Below, one piece after another: positions 59,822-64,000 of a stretch of 64,000 nt of DNA. Positions within the stretch are counted from its first letter, which is position 1; each line of letters starts with the position of its first letter. The stretch comes from Clostridia bacterium (GTDB taxonomy: Bacteria > Bacillota > Clostridia > Christensenellales > Borkfalkiaceae): contig JAGAIP010000003.1 of the NCBI GenBank assembly GCA_017626495.1, positions 1 to 64,000 of the forward strand. Reading direction: 5' to 3'. Made by a program: the position numbers and the translations under genes. The notes below the pieces were generated by a model that saw only the letters and a list, made by a program, of their open reading frames with translations, was not told where the DNA came from and searched no databases.

Positions 59822-60996
59822 TTTCTTCTCCTCAGAACGTCTCCTACGGAGGCGTCCGTTTTTACTCTGTATATCCCCTGCACGAGCTTCGCGTCGTCCG
59901 TTTCCGTTCCGTCGGGTAAAAGCATCGTGCCGACCGTAAAGGAACGCATGGTTCCGGGCGTGAGAATTTCGAGCGTGTCCGTCGAATAAAATCTGTTTCT
60001 CATTTCGACGAGAGCGTAGTCTCCTTCCCTTCCGACGACCGTTCCGATAAATTCGCACGTTCCCTTAGATTGAGAATCGGAATAATTGACCGTTTTCTTA
60101 TTTTCGCCGAGCATATACGCCGTGGTGTAATCGCGGTGCGCCGCCGCAAGCAGTTCTTCTTCCACCAGATTCGAGTACCCCCCGTCGATCGCCCTGCGGT
60201 ATGCGTTGACCACCGTCGCGAGGTAATATTCGCTCTTCATTCTGCCCTCGATCTTGAACGATACGACCCCTGCGTCCTGCATCTCTTTGAGAAATTTCGC
60301 CATGTTGAGGTCCTTGCTGTTCATGAAGAACGTTCCCCGATCGGTCTCTTCTACGCCGAGATACCCTCCGTCCTCGCCGACACCGCTCTTTCGAATATCG
60401 TATTTCCAACGGCACGCCTGCACGCAAGCGCCGCGGTTGGACGCGCGCCCGTCGAGATAATCGGACAAAAGACATCTCCCCGAATAGGATATGCACATTG
60501 CGCCGTGTACGAACGCTTCGAGCTCGATATCCGGAACCTGTTCGTGTATCTCGCGAATCTCGTTTAAGGAAAGCTCTCTCGCAAGCACCACGCGTGAAAG
60601 CCCCTGTTCTTTCCAGAACCTGACCGCCATGGCGTTCGTGGTGTTCGCCTGCGTTGAGAGATGAATGGTGAGCTTAGGGGCAACTTTCTTGAATAAGTAG
60701 ATAACGCCCGGATCGGAGACGAGCACTGCGTCTACGCCGATGCGTTCAAGCGTCTCGGCAAATGCGGAGAGTGCGCCGAAATCGGCGTTCTTGGCAAAAA
60801 TATTGACGGTAACGTACACTTTCTTTCCGAGGGAATGGGCAAGTTTCGTCGCAGAATCGAGCTCCTCCTCGGTAAAATTATCCGAAAGCGAACGGAGCGA
60901 AAATAGCTTGCCGCCGAGATAGCAAGCGTCCGCGCCGAAATAAAACGCCGTTTTCAGTTTTGTAAAGTTCCCGGCAGGGGCAAGTAATTCTACCAT
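59818..60996 (-). CDS. U32-family protein, probable tRNA U34 hydroxylation factor (TrhP-like)
   Basis: 392 residues. An N-terminal TIM-barrel-like domain (MVELLAPAGNFTKLKTAFYFGADACYLGG) leads to the cysteine cluster of the U32 signature, CISYSGRCLLSDYLDGRASNRGACVQACRW (about 168-197), which binds an iron-sulfur cluster in relatives. Annotated historically as peptidase or collagenase. TrhP/YrrN-YrrO members instead hydroxylate tRNA U34 using prephenate. The overlapping TrmR-like gene upstream, which methylates that product, supports the tRNA role. Confidence 0.85.
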   Translation of the reverse strand: MVELLAPAGNFTKLKTAFYFGADACYLGGKLFSLRSLSDNFTEEELDSATKLAHSLGKKVYVTVNIFAKNADFGALSAFAETLERIGVDAVLVSDPGVIYLFKKVAPKLTIHLSTQANTTNAMAVRFWKEQGLSRVVLARELSLNEIREIHEQVPDIELEAFVHGAMCISYSGRCLLSDYLDGRASNRGACVQACRWKYDIRKSGVGEDGGYLGVEETDRGTFFMNSKDLNMAKFLKEMQDAGVVSFKIEGRMKSEYYLATVVNAYRRAIDGGYSNLVEEELLAAAHRDYTTAYMLGENKKTVNYSDSQSKGTCEFIGTVVGREGDYALVEMRNRFYSTDTLEILTPGTMRSFTVGTMLLPDGTETDDAKLVQGIYRVKTDASVGDVLRRRK

Positions 60997-61943
60997 AATT
61001 TTTTACTGACGGCGACGCCTTCGCCGACCTCGTGTATTTTCGTCTCGAACGACGGATCGTTTGTCACCGCGTCGAGATATTCTCTGATGTGTCTGACGAG
61101 CGCCCGTCTCTTTTTCGGCGCTTCGTTTTTTCCGTTTACCCAACCGAAGAGAAGAACGTCGTCGGCAAAGAGCGTTCCGCCTGCCGATAGGCGTTCTTTG
61201 AGATAGGGAAGGTACTTCACGTACTGCACTTTCGGCCCGTCGAGCAAAATGAAATCGAACTCACGATCGAGCGACTTGATAAACTCCATGGCGTCGCATA
61301 GGTGCGCCTCGATCTGCATATCGAGCGTTTCGAACAGCTCCTTTGCAGAGAGGAAATTCTCCTCGTTTTTCTCGACGGTGATAATCTTTGCTCCCGTTCT
61401 TTCATACAGGGCGGCGGCGGAAATGCCGACTGCCGTTCCGATTTCCAAAATGCGCTTTTTCCCCTCCGCTTCCCGCAAAAGAAGATTGAGAACTTCGTCC
61501 TCCATGGTGGGAATTCCGCGTTTGAGCGCGTCGATCCGCACCCTGCACAGACGCTCCGAAAGGGATATTTTTTCGTTCTTTCCGAAAAAGAACGGATTCG
61601 GAACGTGCGTGACGCCGTATTTTGCAACGCCCTCGAAATAAAGTTTTTTCGCCCTGTTTCTGTAATCGGCAAGAATGCGGATAGGCTCCGTTTCACGGCT
61701 CTCCTCGGGGATAAGCTCCATGCTCTGCGCGATGGAACGATACGCCTGTAAAAAGAGAGGGATCTGCTCTTTACAATCGGCATGGGGAATCCCTTCCGAA
61801 ACGGTATATCCTTCCTCCTGCCACTCGTAACCGTAAAAGCGAGCCATGGAACGCATTTCGCTCTCGTAATCGGCGAGATCTAAAAGCGTAAGTCCGGGAA
61901 AGTCGAGCACCCAGTAAGATTGTTCTTTGACGATGCGAACCAT
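60990..61943 (-). CDS. TrmR-like O-methyltransferase with extra N-terminal domain
   Basis: 317 residues. The C-terminal two thirds (about 125-317) is a class I SAM methyltransferase of the COMT/TrmR type: ILEIGTAVGISAAALYE (165-181), the acidic VEKNEEN, FILLDGPK and LFADDVLL. TrmR methylates 5-hydroxyuridine 34 to 5-methoxyuridine. Residues 1-125 have no counterpart in about 215-residue TrmR. They are acidic and aromatic and I recognise no domain. The start forms TGATG with the RNase J stop. The end overlaps U32 by 7 bases. Confidence 0.82.
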   Translation of the reverse strand: MVRIVKEQSYWVLDFPGLTLLDLADYESEMRSMARFYGYEWQEEGYTVSEGIPHADCKEQIPLFLQAYRSIAQSMELIPEESRETEPIRILADYRNRAKKLYFEGVAKYGVTHVPNPFFFGKNEKISLSERLCRVRIDALKRGIPTMEDEVLNLLLREAEGKKRILEIGTAVGISAAALYERTGAKIITVEKNEENFLSAKELFETLDMQIEAHLCDAMEFIKSLDREFDFILLDGPKVQYVKYLPYLKERLSAGGTLFADDVLLFGWVNGKNEAPKKRRALVRHIREYLDAVTNDPSFETKIHEVGEGVAVSKKLW

Positions 61944-63817
61944 CAGATTTCCACGATGACGGGAACGATCAGGGGAGATTGTTTCGTCTTTTTCGAAATA
62001 TAATTTTTCACGGAACGCTTGACCGTTGCGGAAAGTTCGTTGGGGGTAAGATGAGGATTGGTCTCCACGATATGTTCGCAGATCTCTCCGATCGAGCGTT
62101 CGAAATCCTTATCCGAGCTGAAAAATCCCTTTTTGATGATCTTCGCGTCGCCTACCATGAATCCGGAGGAAATCGTCATGACGATGAGGAACATACCCTC
62201 TTCGCCCATTCTCTTTCTGTCTTTGAGAATGTCGGAATCCTTCATGGTGTCGAGGTCGCTTCCGTCGATGACGCGAGAACCGCCTTCGAAGGATTCACCG
62301 AATTTCATGCTGTCCTCGGTGAGCTCGATGGTCGAACCGATCTGCGGAATGAGAATATTTCCCTCGGGCATACCCAGCTCCTCGGCAAGCATGGCATGGC
62401 GCTTTAAGTGCCTGTATTCGCCATGTACGGGAATGAAAAACTTGGGATTCAAGAGGGAATGCAGAATTTTATGTTCTTCGATGCAGGCGTGCCCCGAAAC
62501 GTGAATTGCGGAAAGACTTTCGTATACGACTTTTGCGCCGCGTTTATAGAGCTGATTGATGACGCGATAGACCATCTTCTCGTTGCCCGGAATGGGACTT
62601 GCGGAGATGATGATGGTGTCGTTATCGCCGATGGTAACTTCCTTGAAATCGCCGTCCGCCATACGCGTCAGCGCGCTCATCGGTTCGCCCTGCGAACCCG
62701 TGGAGAGAATAACGAGCTCCCTGTCGAAGAGATTCTTCGTCTTTTCGATGTTTACGAGCACGCCCTCGGGAATATTGAGTTCCCCGATTTTCACAGCCGC
62801 GTCCACGACGTTGAGCATGCTTCTGCCTGAGAGCGCTACCCTTCTTCTGTATTTGACGGCAAGGTCGATGATCTGTTGCAACCTGTGTACGTTGGACGCA
62901 AACGTCGCGATGATGATTCGCCTGTCCGCATTCTCTCCGAACAGATGATCGAGCGTCGTTCCGACGACCTTTTCGCTCATGGTGTAGCCGGGACGTTCGA
63001 TGTTCGTGCTCTCGTCGAGCATCAGGAGAACGCCCTCTCTTCCGAGACGAGAGATGGTTGCAAGGTCGATCGGCTCGCCTGCCACGGGCGTAAGGTCGAT
63101 TTTGAAGTCTCCGCTATGATAGACGACTCCGCACGGCGTATAGATGGCGAGCGCGAGCGCGCCTGCGATGGAGTGATTGACGCCGACAAACTCGACTTCG
63201 AAATGGTTGCCGATCTTAACTCTGTCCCTCGCCTGTACGACCTTCTGCACCGTTCCGTTGATGCGGTGCTCTTTGAGTTTGTTTTCCGCAAGCATATGCG
63301 TGAGTTTCGTCGCATAGATAGGCGTCTTTTCGTTGATTTCCTTCATCATGTACGGAAGTCCGCCGATGTGGTCCTCATGTCCGTGGGTGAGAAGAATCGC
63401 CTTGATTTTATCCTTATTTTCGGAAAGATAGGAAATGTCGGGAACGACGAGATCTACCCCGGGAAGCGTCTCGTCGGGGAACGTAACGCCTGCGTCGATG
63501 ACGAGGATCTCGTTATCGTACTGAATGGCGGTGGTGTTTTTTCCGATTTCTCCCACGCCGCCGAAGAACATCACCTTCACTTTCTTCTTTGCGACTTTCT
63601 TTTTCTTGTTGGTTACGTTTTTTGGTTCCTCGGGATTTCCTTTATCCTGAATTTCCCTTTTGTCCCGTTCCTGATTGCCCCGAGGTTTCTTTCTGCGGTC
63701 GGTCCGCTTGCCCGAATTTGCGGTCTGATGATTTTCCTTCGTAGGGAACGATTCCCCCGTTTTGACAAGCATAGGCAAGGGCGTCCTTGTCTGCATGTCC
63801 GTCCTTTTCTGATTCAA
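61943..63817 (-). CDS. rnj: Ribonuclease J, TTG start
   Basis: 624 residues from the TTG at 63817, which has AAAGGAG 5 bases upstream. The ATG at 63796 and a GTG at 63886 are alternatives. A basic, disordered N-terminal extension (about 1-75, rich in Lys/Arg) precedes the metallo-beta-lactamase domain (VMFFGGVGEIGKN, then HGHEDHIGG for the two zincs), the beta-CASP domain (TGSQGEPMSALTRM) and a C-terminal domain. It is a 5'-3' exo- and endonuclease in mRNA and rRNA processing. First gene of the operon with TrmR-like and U32 genes. Confidence 0.95.
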   Translation of the reverse strand: MNQKRTDMQTRTPLPMLVKTGESFPTKENHQTANSGKRTDRRKKPRGNQERDKREIQDKGNPEEPKNVTNKKKKVAKKKVKVMFFGGVGEIGKNTTAIQYDNEILVIDAGVTFPDETLPGVDLVVPDISYLSENKDKIKAILLTHGHEDHIGGLPYMMKEINEKTPIYATKLTHMLAENKLKEHRINGTVQKVVQARDRVKIGNHFEVEFVGVNHSIAGALALAIYTPCGVVYHSGDFKIDLTPVAGEPIDLATISRLGREGVLLMLDESTNIERPGYTMSEKVVGTTLDHLFGENADRRIIIATFASNVHRLQQIIDLAVKYRRRVALSGRSMLNVVDAAVKIGELNIPEGVLVNIEKTKNLFDRELVILSTGSQGEPMSALTRMADGDFKEVTIGDNDTIIISASPIPGNEKMVYRVINQLYKRGAKVVYESLSAIHVSGHACIEEHKILHSLLNPKFFIPVHGEYRHLKRHAMLAEELGMPEGNILIPQIGSTIELTEDSMKFGESFEGGSRVIDGSDLDTMKDSDILKDRKRMGEEGMFLIVMTISSGFMVGDAKIIKKGFFSSDKDFERSIGEICEHIVETNPHLTPNELSATVKRSVKNYISKKTKQSPLIVPVIVEI

Positions 63818-63933
63818 TGGTTCTCCTTTGCGGAACGAAGAAACGAAGCAGAGTTTCTTAATTTTCCGCACTTCACTATGATACACGCTCCCGCATGGAT
63901 GGGATACGTCAAATTCCTTTTATTTCAATTTCT

Positions 63934-63962
63934 ATCTTACTACAAATTTTCGAAAAAGTAAA
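63934..63962 (-). promoter_or_regulatory. Promoter of the RNase J operon
   Basis: Minus strand TTTACT (63957-63962), 17 bases, TAAGAT (63934-63939). It predicts a leader of about 110 bases before the TTG start. Confidence 0.6.
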
Positions 63963-64000
63963 TAATTCTAATCTGTTTTTTAGGAGCTTTTTTTGTAAAA

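Overview
This window is a chromosomal stretch from an anaerobic, low-to-mid GC Firmicute, most probably an uncultivated gut-type clostridial lineage. The evidence is the gene set: bifunctional AdhE under Rex, LL-diaminopimelate aminotransferase (DapL), type III glutamine synthetase, RNase J, RqcP, a DUF4364 regulator and a DUF5692 membrane protein. Shine-Dalgarno sequences are mostly AGGAGG-like and promoters are classic TTGACA-17-TATAAT. I see no rRNA, CRISPR array, insertion sequence, prophage or integron. It is mostly core genome. The species cannot be named from sequence alone.

Layout. 1-770: six tRNA genes (Gly, Arg, His, Gln, Lys, Lys) as one minus-strand operon. 810-4110: minus-strand operon ade, GNAT, rdgB, yfcE (purine salvage and nucleotide clean-up). 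4131-6904: Zn/Cd P-type ATPase and its ArsR repressor with two operators. 6934-7338: DtxR-like regulator. 7420-7637: a probable 6S RNA on the plus strand. 7622-10069: TetR-controlled ABC exporter. 10115-12875: large MacB-like ABC fusion. 12948-13989: dCMP deaminase and cyclophilin. 14034-16074: groESL. 16107-22503: DUF4956/VTC polyphosphate-polymerase pair, clpB, DUF445, NUDIX and an unknown protein. 22602-29737 (plus): HPr-like protein, DUF4364, EamA transporter, secG, rnr, smpB, metY, metA. 29737-36917 (minus): degenerate nitrilase, rex-adhE, valS. 36911-39552 (plus): SsuABC/ThiXYZ-like importer. 39558-47500 (minus): rpoC and rpoB. 47553-50250 (plus): rqcP, ispDF, radA. 50412-63962 (minus): DUF5692, fRMsr, dapL, pyrG, dapF, purA, glnA(III), a small membrane protein, U32 peptidase, TrmR-like methyltransferase, RNase J.

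How the genes fit together. RNA quality control recurs: RNase R and SmpB (trans-translation and decay), RqcP (ribosome quality control), RNase J, and a probable tRNA wobble-uridine hydroxylase/methylase pair. dapL and dapF supply meso-DAP. metY and metA form a two-gene homocysteine route that appears to use acetylhomoserine. glnA, pyrG and purA are glutamine and nucleotide genes in one block.

No single locus stands out as an obvious new defence or mobile system. The most unusual signals are regulatory. Several promoters have their -35 box inside the terminator hairpin of the preceding gene. Several genes lack a Shine-Dalgarno sequence and start in or just after a hairpin. smpB looks leaderless. 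The leaders of purA, glnA and rpoB are structured. RpoB carries an 88-residue acidic tail, there is an HPr homologue without its phosphorylatable histidine, and the TrmR-like enzyme has an extra N-terminal domain.
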